DNA of 64,000 nt, taken from positions 186,001-250,000 of the forward strand of contig NZ_JACHIH010000004.1 in assembly GCF_014203125.1 (NCBI RefSeq), read 5' to 3'. The notes below the pieces were generated by a model, which ran no database searches, was not told the DNA's origin, and saw only the letters and a program-made list of their open reading frames with translations. This document shows, one piece after another, positions 55,656-64,000 of the stretch. The stretch comes from Rhodopseudomonas rhenobacensis. Lineage in GTDB: Bacteria; Pseudomonadota; Alphaproteobacteria; Rhizobiales; Xanthobacteraceae. Both the position numbers and the translations under genes were made by a program. Numbering within the stretch: position 1 is the stretch's first letter; every line of letters begins with the position of its first letter.

Positions 55656-57119
55656 ATGGCCAAAGCCACCCTCTCCTTCGTCTGCCAGAACTGCGGCGCC
55701 GCCTATAACCGCTGGCAGGGCAAGTGCGAATCCTGCGGCGAGTGGAACACGCTGGCCGAGGAGGATCTGACCGGGGCGGCCTCGATGCCGGCGTCGATCC
55801 GCTCCAAGCGGCGCGGCCGCGCCTTCAAGCTGGAGAGCCTCACCGGCACCAGCGAACAGGCGCCGCGGCTGTCGTCGGGCTTGGGCGAACTCGATCGCGT
55901 CACCGGCGGCGGTTTTGTCCGCGGCTCGGTGCTCTTGGTCGGCGGCGATCCCGGGATCGGCAAGTCGACGCTGCTGACCCAGGCCACCAGCCTGATGGCG
56001 CGCGAAGGCCACCGCATCGTCTATATCTCCGGCGAAGAGGCGGTGGCGCAGGTCCGGTTGCGCGCCGCTCGTCTCGGGCTGGCTGACGCGCCGGTGCAGC
56101 TCGCCGCCGAGACCTCGGTCGAGGACATCATCACCACGCTGTCGGAAGGCGCGGTGCCGCGGCTGATCGTGATCGATTCGATTCAGACGATGTGGACCGA
56201 CACCGTGGAATCCGCGCCCGGCACGGTGACCCAGGTGCGCGCCTCGGCGCAGGCGCTGATCCGCTTCGCCAAGAAATCCGGTGCGGCGATCATCCTGGTC
56301 GGCCACGTCACCAAGGACGGCCAGATCGCCGGGCCCCGCGTGGTCGAGCACATGGTCGACGCGGTGTTGTCGTTCGAGGGCGAAGGCTCGCAGCAGTTCC
56401 GGATTCTGCGCGCGGTGAAAAACCGCTTCGGCCCGACCGACGAGATCGGCGTGTTCGAGATGACGGGCCTCGGGCTTCGCGAAGTCTCCAATCCCTCCGA
56501 GCTGTTTCTGTCGGAGCGCGATTTGGGCTCGCCGGGCACTGCGGTGTTCGCCGGCATGGAGGGCACCCGCCCGGTGCTGGTGGAATTGCAGGCGCTGGTT
56601 GTGCCGACCACGCTCGGCACGCCGCGGCGCGCGGTGGTGGGCTGGGATTCCTCGCGATTGTCGATGGTGCTGGCGGTGCTGGAGGCGCATTGCGGCGTCA
56701 AGCTCTCGGGCTACGACGTCTATTTCAACGTCGCCGGCGGCCTGCGCATCAACGAGCCGGCGGCTGATCTGGCCGCCGCCGCCGCCCTGGTGTCGTCGCT
56801 CGCCAACGCGCCGTTGCCCACTGATGCTGTGTATTTCGGCGAGATCTCGCTGTCCGGCGCGGTGCGGCCGGTGGCGCAGAGCTCGGCGCGGCTGAAGGAA
56901 GCCGCCAAACTGGGGTTTGCCCGTGCGGTGCTGCCCGAGTCGGCGCGCGGCGACGGCGGCGGCGATGCCGGGCTCACCCTCAACACCGTGGGCGGATTAT
57001 CCAGCCTGGTCGCCGATATTGCCGCGCGGGGCTCGCCGAAGCCCGGCCGCGACAACGGTAAAAGCACAGCGCCGGAGAAAAACGCCACCCCTGCGCGATT
57101 CCGCCGCCAGGAGGGCTAA
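55656..57119 (+). CDS. radA: DNA repair protein RadA
   Basis: 487 residues from the ATG at 55656; the frame is open from 55488. It promotes branch migration in recombination. A four-Cys zinc finger (CQNCGAAYNRWQGKCESCGEW, residues about 9-30) comes first, then Walker A GGDPGIGKSTLL near residue 98, the RadA-specific KNRFGPTDEIGVFEM near 252 and a C-terminal Lon-like domain (FNVAGGLRINEPAADLAAAAALVSS). Its partner in many genomes, cvpA-purF, follows downstream. Confidence 0.97.
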   Translation: MAKATLSFVCQNCGAAYNRWQGKCESCGEWNTLAEEDLTGAASMPASIRSKRRGRAFKLESLTGTSEQAPRLSSGLGELDRVTGGGFVRGSVLLVGGDPGIGKSTLLTQATSLMAREGHRIVYISGEEAVAQVRLRAARLGLADAPVQLAAETSVEDIITTLSEGAVPRLIVIDSIQTMWTDTVESAPGTVTQVRASAQALIRFAKKSGAAIILVGHVTKDGQIAGPRVVEHMVDAVLSFEGEGSQQFRILRAVKNRFGPTDEIGVFEMTGLGLREVSNPSELFLSERDLGSPGTAVFAGMEGTRPVLVELQALVVPTTLGTPRRAVVGWDSSRLSMVLAVLEAHCGVKLSGYDVYFNVAGGLRINEPAADLAAAAALVSSLANAPLPTDAVYFGEISLSGAVRPVAQSSARLKEAAKLGFARAVLPESARGDGGGDAGLTLNTVGGLSSLVADIAARGSPKPGRDNGKSTAPEKNATPARFRRQEG

Positions 57120-57336
57120 TGCCCGCGTGACCTTAAGCGACGCCACCGCTATAACCCCGGCGGCGCGGCATCCGAGCGAGTTGTGACACGGACCATTAAG
57201 CCATCGGACCAATGTTGTGCCGATGACTTCATTGCGATTTTGCAGTCTTGCGACCCGTGCCCTATGACCGTCACTGAAGGCCACCCGGCGCCACGCCGAT
57301 TCGCGGTTTCGATTTACGAGCGGACCTGACCAGCCG

Positions 57337-57969
57337 ATGCCGATTACCATTCTCGATCTCGTCCTGCTCGCGGTGATGTTGATTTCGGGCCTGCTGGCGA
57401 TGGTCCGCGGCTTCATGCGCGAAATCCTGTCGATCGCCGCCTGGGGCGCCGCCGCGCTGGTGACGCTGTACGCCTATCAAAAGCTGCTCCCCACCGCGAA
57501 AACCTATTTCAGCAGCGACACCGTCGCCTCGGTGGTGGTGATCGCCGGCGTGTTCATCGGCACGCTGGTGATCGTCTCGATCATCACCGTGCGGATCTCC
57601 GACATGATCCTGGATTCGCGAATCGGCGCGCTCGATCGCACGCTGGGCTTCCTGTTCGGACTCGCGCGTGGGTTGCTGATCGTGGTGGTGGCCTATCAGT
57701 TCTTCATCTGGCTGGTTCCCGACAAACAGCGTCCCGACTGGGTGACGGCCGCGAAATCCCGCACCGTGCTGCAGGGAACCGGGGATTGGTTGATGGCGCT
57801 CTTGCCGGATGACCCTGAAAATACCATCTTGAAGAGGTTCAAGAAGACCAAGCCGGAAGACGATCAGACCGAGACTGATCAGGCGACCCCGCCGGCAGCC
57901 GAGGGCTACCCGAAGAACGCCCGCGACGATTTGAAGAAGCTGATCGAAGGCAAGCCGGCCAAACGCTAG
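57337..57969 (+). CDS. cvpA: CvpA-family membrane protein
   Basis: 210 residues with four hydrophobic helices (LDLVLLAVMLISGLLAMVRG, GAAALVTLYAYQKLL, VVVIAGVFIGTLVIVSIIT, LGFLFGLARGLLIVVVAYQFFIW) and a charged tail. CvpA is needed for colicin V production in E. coli and helps envelope homeostasis; its exact role is open. It lies immediately upstream of purF, the standard arrangement. Confidence 0.92.
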   Translation: MPITILDLVLLAVMLISGLLAMVRGFMREILSIAAWGAAALVTLYAYQKLLPTAKTYFSSDTVASVVVIAGVFIGTLVIVSIITVRISDMILDSRIGALDRTLGFLFGLARGLLIVVVAYQFFIWLVPDKQRPDWVTAAKSRTVLQGTGDWLMALLPDDPENTILKRFKKTKPEDDQTETDQATPPAAEGYPKNARDDLKKLIEGKPAKR

Positions 57970-58009
57970 TTTGGGCGGGAATGCCGGTTTGAACGAGGAT
58001 AGAGGCGTG

Positions 58010-59518
58010 ATGAACGAAATGCAGAGCCGTTCCGAAGCAGCAACCTCGCCCGAATTGGATCCGCAGCTGGATTTCGACATGGACGGCGACACGTTGCGCG
58101 AGGAGTGCGGCGTATTCGGCATCTTCGGTCACCCCGACGCCGCCGCCATCACCGCACTCGGGCTGCACGCCCTGCAGCATCGCGGCCAGGAAGCCGCCGG
58201 CATCGTTTCCTTCGAGGGCGGCCGGTTTCACTCCGAACGCCGGCTCGGCCTGGTCGGCGACACCTTCTCGCGCGCCGACGTGATCGCGCGGCTGCCCGGC
58301 ACCGCCGCGGTCGGCCATGTGCGCTATTCCACCACCGGCGAGACCATCCTGCGCAACGTCCAGCCGCTGTTCGCCGAGCTCAACGCCGGCGGCTTCGCGA
58401 TCGGCCACAACGGCAATCTCACCAACGGCCTGACGCTGCGCCGCGAACTGGTGCGCGGCGGCGCGATGATGCAGTCGACCACCGACACCGAGGTGATTCT
58501 GCATCTGGTGGCGCATTCCAAGCGCACCCGCTTCGTCGATCGTTTCATCGAGGCGCTGCGCGCCATCGAGGGCGCCTATTCGCTGGTGTCGTTGACCAAC
58601 AAGAAGCTGATCGGCGCCCGCGATCCGCTCGGCATCCGCCCCCTGGTGCTCGGCGAACTCGACGACTGCCCGATTCTGGCGTCGGAGACCTGCGCGCTCG
58701 ACATCATCGGCGCGAAATACGTCCGCGACGTCGAGCCCGGCGAAGTCATCGTGTTCGACCGCCACGGCGTCACCAGCCACAAGCCGTTCCCGCCGATGCC
58801 GGCGCGGCCCTGCATCTTCGAATACATCTATTTCGCCCGGCCCGACTCCGTGGTCGGCGGCCGTTCGGTGTACGACGTGCGCAAGGCGTTCGGCGCCCAG
58901 CTCGCCCGCGAAAGCCATGTCGAGGCCGACGTCGTGGTGCCGGTGCCGGATTCCGGCGTGCCCGCCGCGATCGGCTATTCGCGACAGTCCGGCGTGCCGT
59001 TCGAGCTCGGCATCATCCGCAATCACTATGTCGGCCGCACCTTCATCCAGCCGACCCAGAGCGTGCGCGAACTCGGCGTGCGGATGAAGCACTCCGCCAA
59101 CCGCGCCGCGATCGAAGGCAAGCGCATCGTCTTGATCGACGACAGCCTGGTGCGCGGCACCACCTCGAAGAAGATCGTCAAGATGATGCGCGACGCCGGC
59201 GCCAGCGAGGTGCATTTCCGCATCGCCTCGCCGCCGATCACCCATCCGGATTACTACGGCATCGACACCCCGGACCGCGCCGGCCTGCTCGCCGCCACGC
59301 ATAATCTGGAAGAGATGCGCGAACTGATCGGCGCCGATTCGCTGGCGTTCCTGTCGGTCGACGGCATCTACCGCGCGATGGGCGAGCCCGGCCGCGATCC
59401 GGCGCATCCGAAGTTCACCGACCATTGCTTCACCGGCGACTATCCGACGCCGCTGACCGACCACAACCAGACCGAAGCGCAGCCGCGGCAATTGTCGTTG
59501 CTGGCCGAAGCCAGCTGA
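58010..59518 (+). CDS. purF: amidophosphoribosyltransferase
   Basis: 502 residues from the ATG at 58010. It starts purine synthesis by moving glutamine amide nitrogen to PRPP. A 32-residue propeptide precedes the catalytic Cys33 (REECGVFGIFG). The PRPP loop VLIDDSLVRGTTSKKIVKMM is near residue 375. Only one Cys is at the C-terminal position (DHCFTGDYP) where Fe-S versions have a CxxC pair, so an iron-sulphur cluster is unlikely. It follows cvpA by 40 bases. Confidence 0.96.
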   Translation: MNEMQSRSEAATSPELDPQLDFDMDGDTLREECGVFGIFGHPDAAAITALGLHALQHRGQEAAGIVSFEGGRFHSERRLGLVGDTFSRADVIARLPGTAAVGHVRYSTTGETILRNVQPLFAELNAGGFAIGHNGNLTNGLTLRRELVRGGAMMQSTTDTEVILHLVAHSKRTRFVDRFIEALRAIEGAYSLVSLTNKKLIGARDPLGIRPLVLGELDDCPILASETCALDIIGAKYVRDVEPGEVIVFDRHGVTSHKPFPPMPARPCIFEYIYFARPDSVVGGRSVYDVRKAFGAQLARESHVEADVVVPVPDSGVPAAIGYSRQSGVPFELGIIRNHYVGRTFIQPTQSVRELGVRMKHSANRAAIEGKRIVLIDDSLVRGTTSKKIVKMMRDAGASEVHFRIASPPITHPDYYGIDTPDRAGLLAATHNLEEMRELIGADSLAFLSVDGIYRAMGEPGRDPAHPKFTDHCFTGDYPTPLTDHNQTEAQPRQLSLLAEAS

Positions 59519-59555
59519 CGCCCCCATCGGCCGCGCCCTCACTGGCTTTTTGATT

Positions 59556-59604
59556 GAGCATGATCTTATCCGAAAACCGCGATCCACTTTTCGGGATCAT
59601 GCTC
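59556..59604. repeat. palindromic repeat downstream of purF
   Basis: GAGCATGATC ... GGATCATGCTC, with an inner CCGAAAACC / TTTTCGG pairing, is a short dispersed palindrome seen across alphaproteobacterial genomes. It may act as the purF transcript end. Confidence 0.75.
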
Positions 59605-59703
59605 TAAAGTTCGTCGCGCCCGGCCTTGTGCCGGGCGGCAACGTCTTTAAAAGACGCTGTGAATCGCCGGCCTCCGCCCGGCTGTGACGGATCACAACGC
59701 GCC

Positions 59704-60447
59704 ATGACCCTGCCCCTCGCCTCCCGCCTCGCTCTCGTCACCGGCGCCTCGCGCGGCCTCGGCTACGCCACCGCCCGTGCGCTGGCCCGAGCCGGTGCCC
59801 ATGTCATCGCGGTGGCGCGCACCCAGGGCGGGCTGGAAGAGCTCGACGACGAGATCCGCCGCGACACCGGCGAAGGCGCCACGCTGGTGCCGCTCGACCT
59901 CACCGATCTCGAAGCCATCGCCCGGCTCGGCGGCGTCTTGCACGAGCGCCACGGCAAGCTCGACATCTTCGTCAGCAATGCCGGCATCGCCGGGCCGTCG
60001 TCGCCGCTCGGCCATATCGCGCCGAAGCCGTGGGGCGACGTGATGGCGATCAACCTCAACGCCAATTTCCAGCTGATCCGCTGCATGGAGCCGCTGCTGC
60101 GCGCCTCCGACGCCGGCCGCGCGGTGATGATCAGCTGCGACGAGGCGCGTCGCGCGCCGGCCTATCGCGGCCCCGCGGCGGCCTCGAAAGCCGCGCTGGA
60201 AACCTTGACGCGGGTGTGGGCGGCGGAGAACGCCACCACCGCGCTGCGCGTCAACCTGTTCGATCCCGGTCCGGTCCGCACCAAGCTGCGCGCCACCATC
60301 ATGCCGGGGGAAGACCCGGAAACGCTGCCCACCGCCGACGAAGTCGCCGAGTTGCTGCTCCCGCTGTGCCTGCCGTCGTGCAGCGACAACGGCAAGCTCT
60401 ATGACTACAAGAGCCGCACGCTGAAGGACTTTGCCGCGGCGGTGTAG
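59704..60447 (+). CDS. short-chain dehydrogenase/reductase lacking the catalytic Tyr
   Basis: 247 residues from the ATG at 59704. The Rossmann fold is intact: VTGASRGLGYATARALARAG at residue 13, LDIFVSNAGIAGP (NAG motif), and SKAALETLTRVWAAE. The usual Tyr-x3-Lys reads Ala158-Ala-Ala-Ser-Lys162, with Ser144 at the normal spacing, so the catalytic tyrosine is missing and the nearest Tyr is four positions too early (Tyr154). It may bind nucleotide without normal dehydrogenase activity. Substrate unknown; it follows purF, a place where alphaproteobacteria often have an SDR gene. Confidence 0.9.
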   Translation: MTLPLASRLALVTGASRGLGYATARALARAGAHVIAVARTQGGLEELDDEIRRDTGEGATLVPLDLTDLEAIARLGGVLHERHGKLDIFVSNAGIAGPSSPLGHIAPKPWGDVMAINLNANFQLIRCMEPLLRASDAGRAVMISCDEARRAPAYRGPAAASKAALETLTRVWAAENATTALRVNLFDPGPVRTKLRATIMPGEDPETLPTADEVAELLLPLCLPSCSDNGKLYDYKSRTLKDFAAAV

Positions 60448-60486
60448 CGCTCGCTCGCCGCACGTAGCTGCGACATCAACCACGGC

Positions 60487-60610
60487 GTCATTCCGGGGCG
60501 CGAGAGCGCCAGCTCGAGCGAACCCGGAATCTTGCGACACGCACTGACACCTGACCCCGTGGCAAGATTCCGGGTTCGCTCGCCCAAGCGGGCTCGCGCC
60601 CCGGAATGAC
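60487..60610. repeat. dispersed palindromic repeat, family A copy 3
   Basis: Same GTCATTCCGGGGC ... GCCCCGGAATGAC ends as the other two copies; the inner stem differs (GAATCTTGC / GCAAGATTC), so only the ends are conserved. Confidence 0.85.
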
Positions 60611-60661
60611 GGGGGGTTGGGTCGCCGGACAAGACTAACCGCTGCTCAGTTCTCTCGCGCG

Positions 60662-62023
60662 TCAGCGCTCTTGCGCCGCCGCCTGCTCGCGCCGCATCGC
60701 CGCCACCGCGCTGCCGGCGATCAGCATCGACACCAGCAACAGCGCACCCGCCACGATGAACGGCGCGCCGGGCAGATGCAGCGGCGTGCCGTCGGCGATG
60801 AAGTACGCGAAGATCAGCGTGAACAGCGACGGGCCGACCAGTTCGGCGACGCTGTTGACGCTGGTGTTGGCGCCCTGCAACTGGCCCTGCTGATCCGCCG
60901 GCACCAGCCGCGTCATCAGGCTTGAGGTCGCGGGTCCGGCGATGCCCCAGATCGTCATCACCGGGATGCCGATCCAGAACAGCGGCCCGTTCGGCGCGAA
61001 CGCGTAGATCGCAAAGCCGAGCGCGCCGCCGCCATAGCCAAGAATCATCGCCCAGCGCTCGCCGAGCAGCTTCAGCGCCGGCCCAACCAGCCCGCCCTGC
61101 ACGATCGTGGTGCACAGCCCGACGAAGGCCAGCGCCAGCCCGACCGTGGTCTGGTCCCAGCCGTAGCGATAGGTGGTGTACAGCACGAAAGTCGCCGGCA
61201 GCGCGACATGCGCCACCTCGGCGCAGAACGTCACCACCGCGAGCGCCGCCAGCGTGGCGTTGGAGCGTAATAGCCGCAGCGCGCCGAGCGGATTGGCGCT
61301 GCGCCATTTGAACGCCGAGCGGCGCTCCTTCGGCAGCGATTCCGGCAGCACGAAGTAGCCGTACATCGCGTTGGCGAGGCTCAAGCCCGCCGCCACCCAG
61401 AACGGCAGCCGCGGGTCGACGCCGCCGAGCAGCCCGCCGATCGCAGGCCCGAAGATGAATCCCAGCCCGAACGCCGCGCCGATCTTGCCGAACACCGCGG
61501 CGCGTTTCTCCGGCGCCGTGACGTCGGCGATATAGGCGAACGAGGTGGAAATGCTGGCCGAGGTGACGCCGGAAATCATCCGGCCGACGAACAGCCAGCC
61601 CAGCGACGGCGCCAGCGCCATCATGATGTAGTCGAGCCCGAGCCCGAAATTCGACAGCAGGATCACCGGGCGGCGGCCGAACCGATCGCTCAGCGCGCCG
61701 AGCACCGGCGAGGCAAAGAACTGCATCAGCGCCCAGGCGGTGCCGAACAGGCCGTAGATCTTGGCGGCGTCCGCGGTGTTGTTGTCGGCGAAGCTCTCCA
61801 CCAGCTTCGGCAGAATCGGCAGGATCATGCCGATCGACAGCATGTCGAGCAGGATGGTGATGAAGATGAAGCCGACCGCGGCGCGGCGCGGCCCTTCCAT
61901 CGGAGGCGTTGCGGCTGTCTCGGCTGCAGGCGCCGCGGCTGTCTCGCCTACAGGCGTCACCGCCGAAGCCATCTCGGCCGGAGGCGTCGCGTGGGCTTCC
62001 GCGTCAGGCTGTTCGACAGTCAT
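60662..62023 (-). CDS. MFS efflux transporter, TetA-like
   Basis: 453 residues. A 45-residue Ala-Pro-Thr-rich cytosolic leader precedes twelve membrane helices beginning GFIFITILLDMLSIGMILPILPKLVE. The loop 2-3 motif GALSDRFGRRPVILLSN is the MFS signature A, and AYIADVTAPEKRAAVFGKIGAAFGLGFIFGPAIGGLLGG is motif C, which marks drug-proton antiporters of the TetA(DHA1) group. The natural substrate is unknown. The long leader is unusual for TetA. It is convergent with the SDR gene. Confidence 0.9.
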   Translation of the reverse strand: MTVEQPDAEAHATPPAEMASAVTPVGETAAAPAAETAATPPMEGPRRAAVGFIFITILLDMLSIGMILPILPKLVESFADNNTADAAKIYGLFGTAWALMQFFASPVLGALSDRFGRRPVILLSNFGLGLDYIMMALAPSLGWLFVGRMISGVTSASISTSFAYIADVTAPEKRAAVFGKIGAAFGLGFIFGPAIGGLLGGVDPRLPFWVAAGLSLANAMYGYFVLPESLPKERRSAFKWRSANPLGALRLLRSNATLAALAVVTFCAEVAHVALPATFVLYTTYRYGWDQTTVGLALAFVGLCTTIVQGGLVGPALKLLGERWAMILGYGGGALGFAIYAFAPNGPLFWIGIPVMTIWGIAGPATSSLMTRLVPADQQGQLQGANTSVNSVAELVGPSLFTLIFAYFIADGTPLHLPGAPFIVAGALLLVSMLIAGSAVAAMRREQAAAQER

Positions 62024-62418
62024 GGATTGCGCTGCGCCCCTGCGCCAAGGGCCGGCGCATTCCGCAAGCTAATGCCTCGCGGCAACCCGGGCAATTCGCA
62101 AAATGGCGGTCACTGCTGGTGATCGCGACGCGGAAGCCTCTGCCCCTGCCACTCGCACCGCCGTCATCCCGGACATCGTGTCCCGGACGCCGAGCAGCGC
62201 GCTTGCGCTGCGAGGCGAGCCGGGACCGTTCCAAGCGCAGCCGTCGTAACGGCCCCGGCTCTGCGGCGCACCACGCCGCAAGAGCGGCGCGTTGCACCGC
62301 GTCCGGGGCACGGGATCGCAAAAGCTATTCCGGCAACGTTGACGCGAGCGGCGCGAGGTCTTCCTCATCCTTCGAGACGCGCGCCGAAGCGGGCGCGCTC
62401 CTCACCATGAGGACTCGG
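62024..62418. other. repeat-filled gap before der
   Basis: Holds repeat family B copy 2 (62177-62312) and another short dispersed repeat near 62359-62412 (CTTCCTCATCCTTCGAGACG ... CTCACCATGAGGA). No gene. Confidence 0.6.
62177..62312. repeat. dispersed palindromic repeat, family B copy 2
   Basis: CGTGTCCCGGACGCC through GTCCGGGGCACG. The inner stretch CCACGCCGCAAGAGCGGCGCG matches copy 1 at 22656-22792 almost exactly. Confidence 0.85.
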
Positions 62419-63801
62419 CTAGTTCGGCCGCCGGCGCTTATGCGCGAACGGGTTGGCCTTTTCGCGCAGCGTGATGCGCACCGGCGTGCCGGGCAGATCG
62501 AAGAACGCCCGCAGGCTATTCACGAGATAACGCAGGTACGATTCCGGCACCGCGTCGGCGCGCGAGCAGAATACGATGAAGCTCGGCGGCCGCGCCTTGG
62601 CCTGCGTCACGTAGTTCAGCTTCAGCCGACGGCCCGACACCGCCGGCGGCGGGTTGGTCTCGACTGCCTGTTCGAACCAGCGATTGAGCGAGGCGGTCGG
62701 CACCCGCCGGTTCCACACTGCGTAAGAATCCTCGATCGCCTTCATCAGCCGGTCGATGCCCTCGCCCATCAGTCCGGACACCGCGACGATCGGCACGCCC
62801 TTGACCTGCGGCAGCAGGTGATCGACGTCGGCGCGCAGCCCCGCCACGAGGCTCGCCTGCTTGCCCATCAGATCCCATTTGTTGACCGCGATCACCAGCG
62901 CGCGGCCCTCGCGCTCGATCAGGTCGGCGATCCGCAGGTCCTGCTCCTCGAACTTGTTCTGCGAATCCATCATCAGCACGACGACTTCGGCGAAACGGAT
63001 GGCGCGCAGCGCATCCGCAACCGAAAGCTTCTCCAGCTTCTCCTCGATCCGCGAGCGGCGGCGTAAGCCGGCGGTGTCGAAGATCCGGAATTGGCGGCCC
63101 TTGTAGTCGACCTCGACCGAGATCGAATCCCGCGTGGTGCCGGCTTCGGCGCTGGTCAACAGCCGCTCCTCGCCGAGCAGATGGTTGATCATGGTCGACT
63201 TGCCGGCGTTCGGCCGGCCGACGATCGCGACCCGGATCGGCCGGGTGGAGAAATCTTCCTCGCTGACGCCCTCGACCTCGTCGTCCTCGTCGAACAACAC
63301 GTCGGGCTCCGGCATCACCGCGCGCAACGCGTCGTAGAGATCGCTGAGACCCTCGCCGTGCTCGGCGGAAATCTGGATCGGATCGCCGAGCCCGAGCGCG
63401 TAGGATTCCATCGCGCCGATCTCGCCGTGCCGGCCCTCGCTCTTGTTGGCGACCAGGATCACCGGCTTGTTGGCGCGGCGGGCGAAGTCGGCGAAGGCGC
63501 GGTCGTTCGGCGTGAGCCCGGCGCGGGCGTCGATCACGAACATCAGCGCATCCGCCAAGGCGATCGCCGCCTCGGTCTGCTCCTGCATCCGCGCCACCAG
63601 CGAGCCCTTGGCGCCCTCGTCGAGGCCGGCAGTGTCGATGATGGTGAATTCGAGGTCGCCGAGCTTGCCCTGGCCTTCGCGACGATCGCGGGTCACCCCC
63701 GGCGTGTCATCGACCAGCGCGAGCTTCTGCCCAACCAGACGGTTGAACAGCGTGGATTTGCCGACGTTGGGCCGGCCGATAATAGCAAAGGTGAACGACA
63801 T
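62419..63801 (-). CDS. der: ribosome-assembly GTPase Der
   Basis: 460 residues from the ATG at 63801. Two G domains: [16 protein letters not shown] (about residue 8) with DTAGLDEG, and [17 protein letters not shown] (about residue 195) with [17 protein letters not shown], followed by the KH-like C-terminal domain ([22 protein letters not shown]). It is needed for 50S maturation. NKSE and NKWD confirm guanine binding. The length is typical. Confidence 0.97.
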   Translation of the reverse strand: MSFTFAIIGRPNVGKSTLFNRLVGQKLALVDDTPGVTRDRREGQGKLGDLEFTIIDTAGLDEGAKGSLVARMQEQTEAAIALADALMFVIDARAGLTPNDRAFADFARRANKPVILVANKSEGRHGEIGAMESYALGLGDPIQISAEHGEGLSDLYDALRAVMPEPDVLFDEDDEVEGVSEEDFSTRPIRVAIVGRPNAGKSTMINHLLGEERLLTSAEAGTTRDSISVEVDYKGRQFRIFDTAGLRRRSRIEEKLEKLSVADALRAIRFAEVVVLMMDSQNKFEEQDLRIADLIEREGRALVIAVNKWDLMGKQASLVAGLRADVDHLLPQVKGVPIVAVSGLMGEGIDRLMKAIEDSYAVWNRRVPTASLNRWFEQAVETNPPPAVSGRRLKLNYVTQAKARPPSFIVFCSRADAVPESYLRYLVNSLRAFFDLPGTPVRITLREKANPFAHKRRRPN

Positions 63802-63861
63802 CGCTGATGCGTGCACTCATTCCCGGCGACATGTCAATGTCGGGCGCGCGAAGCGGCCCGC

Positions 63862-64000
63862 TCAGCGCTGGAAACTGCCGCCCGGCAGCGGCGCCGGGAA
63901 GGCCGAGGACGGCGCCGGCGCGGTGGTGGTGGTCGCCGCGGCGGGTTCGTCCGGCGGCGGCGCGGTGGTGCGGCGGCGCGATTGTTTGGCGGGCTTCGGC
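63862..64000 (-). CDS. C-terminal tail of an upstream gene (runs off right edge)
   Basis: The last 45 residues of a minus-strand gene end at the TGA at 63862: a Lys-Arg-rich stretch KPAKQSRRRTT, then Ala-Pro-Thr and LPGGSFQR. It is 60 bases upstream of der. In alphaproteobacteria the gene before der is often bamB or a TPR protein, but this Pro-rich tail does not decide it. Partial; identity unknown. Confidence 0.55.
   Translation of the reverse strand, partial: PKPAKQSRRRTTAPPPDEPAAATTTTAPAPSSAFPAPLPGGSFQR

Noticed and set aside
59556-59604. tRNA-like fold downstream of purF
   Set aside because: It is a simple dispersed palindrome (GAGCATGATC ends) with no cloverleaf or T-loop sequence.

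Overview
The window reads as a chromosomal segment of a high-G+C alphaproteobacterium of the Bradyrhizobiaceae/Nitrobacteraceae type, most likely Rhodopseudomonas or a close relative. This rests on protein resemblance, conserved alphaproteobacterial gene orders (lptF-lptG-lptD-surA-pdxA-rsmA; fabG-acpP-fabF-mltG-yicC-gmk; rpsF-rpsR-DUF2232-rplI...dnaB-alr...radA-cvpA-purF) and short palindromic intergenic repeats of a kind common in that family. It is mostly housekeeping DNA. I saw no rRNA, tRNA, insertion sequence, prophage or CRISPR array.

Layout. 1-1155: start of a malic enzyme gene that runs off the left edge. 1196-2334: an A+T-richer insert encoding a membrane-anchored Fic protein and a small upstream partner with a Fic-inhibition motif. 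2408-9538: aspS, selO, rnd, an unknown A+T-richer gene with a HEPN-like motif, and ppx. 9548-13211: ppk (with a PHO box in front), an hda-like gene and a pgsA-like gene. 13466-15201: purM-purN. 15231-18061: a LysR regulator divergent from a yceI-cytochrome b561-yceI operon. 18120-20002: cold-shock protein, TerC and ndk. 20301-23411: a small protein, an ABC-F ATPase and a lipoprotein. 23502-25450: pepA-holC. 25860-33568: the LPS-export, PdxA and RsmA operon. 33588-35753: an alcohol dehydrogenase and an unknown membrane protein. 35944-44303: gmk, yicC, mltG, fabF, acpP, fabG and fabD, with an ethanolamine-type permease carrying its own sigma-54 promoter wedged between fabG and fabD. 44542-47283: ribosomal genes S6, S18 and L9 around a DUF2232 membrane protein. 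47753-55422: accessory material (a c-type cytochrome with a tandem-repeat tail, an orphan histidine kinase, unknown proteins) spliced around dnaB and alr. 55656-60447: radA, cvpA, purF and an SDR protein lacking the catalytic tyrosine. 60662-64000: an MFS efflux pump, der, and the tail of a further gene.

How the genes fit together. Envelope assembly is represented by lptF/G/D, the SurA-like chaperone, mltG and the fab genes; nucleotide synthesis by purM/N/F, gmk and ndk; replication and repair by dnaB, holC, the Hda-like protein and radA; phosphate storage by ppk-ppx, which the PHO box ties to phosphate starvation.

The observations most worth following are the tail-anchored Fic module, the PHO box before ppk-ppx, the sigma-54 permease splitting the fab cluster, the Tyr-less SDR, and a composite hairpin just upstream of dnaB. 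Three A+T-richer patches (about 1170-2400, 7200-7990, 54480-55650) carry the least familiar genes and look acquired. At least three dispersed repeat families fill the larger intergenic gaps. G+C statements are by eye, not computed.
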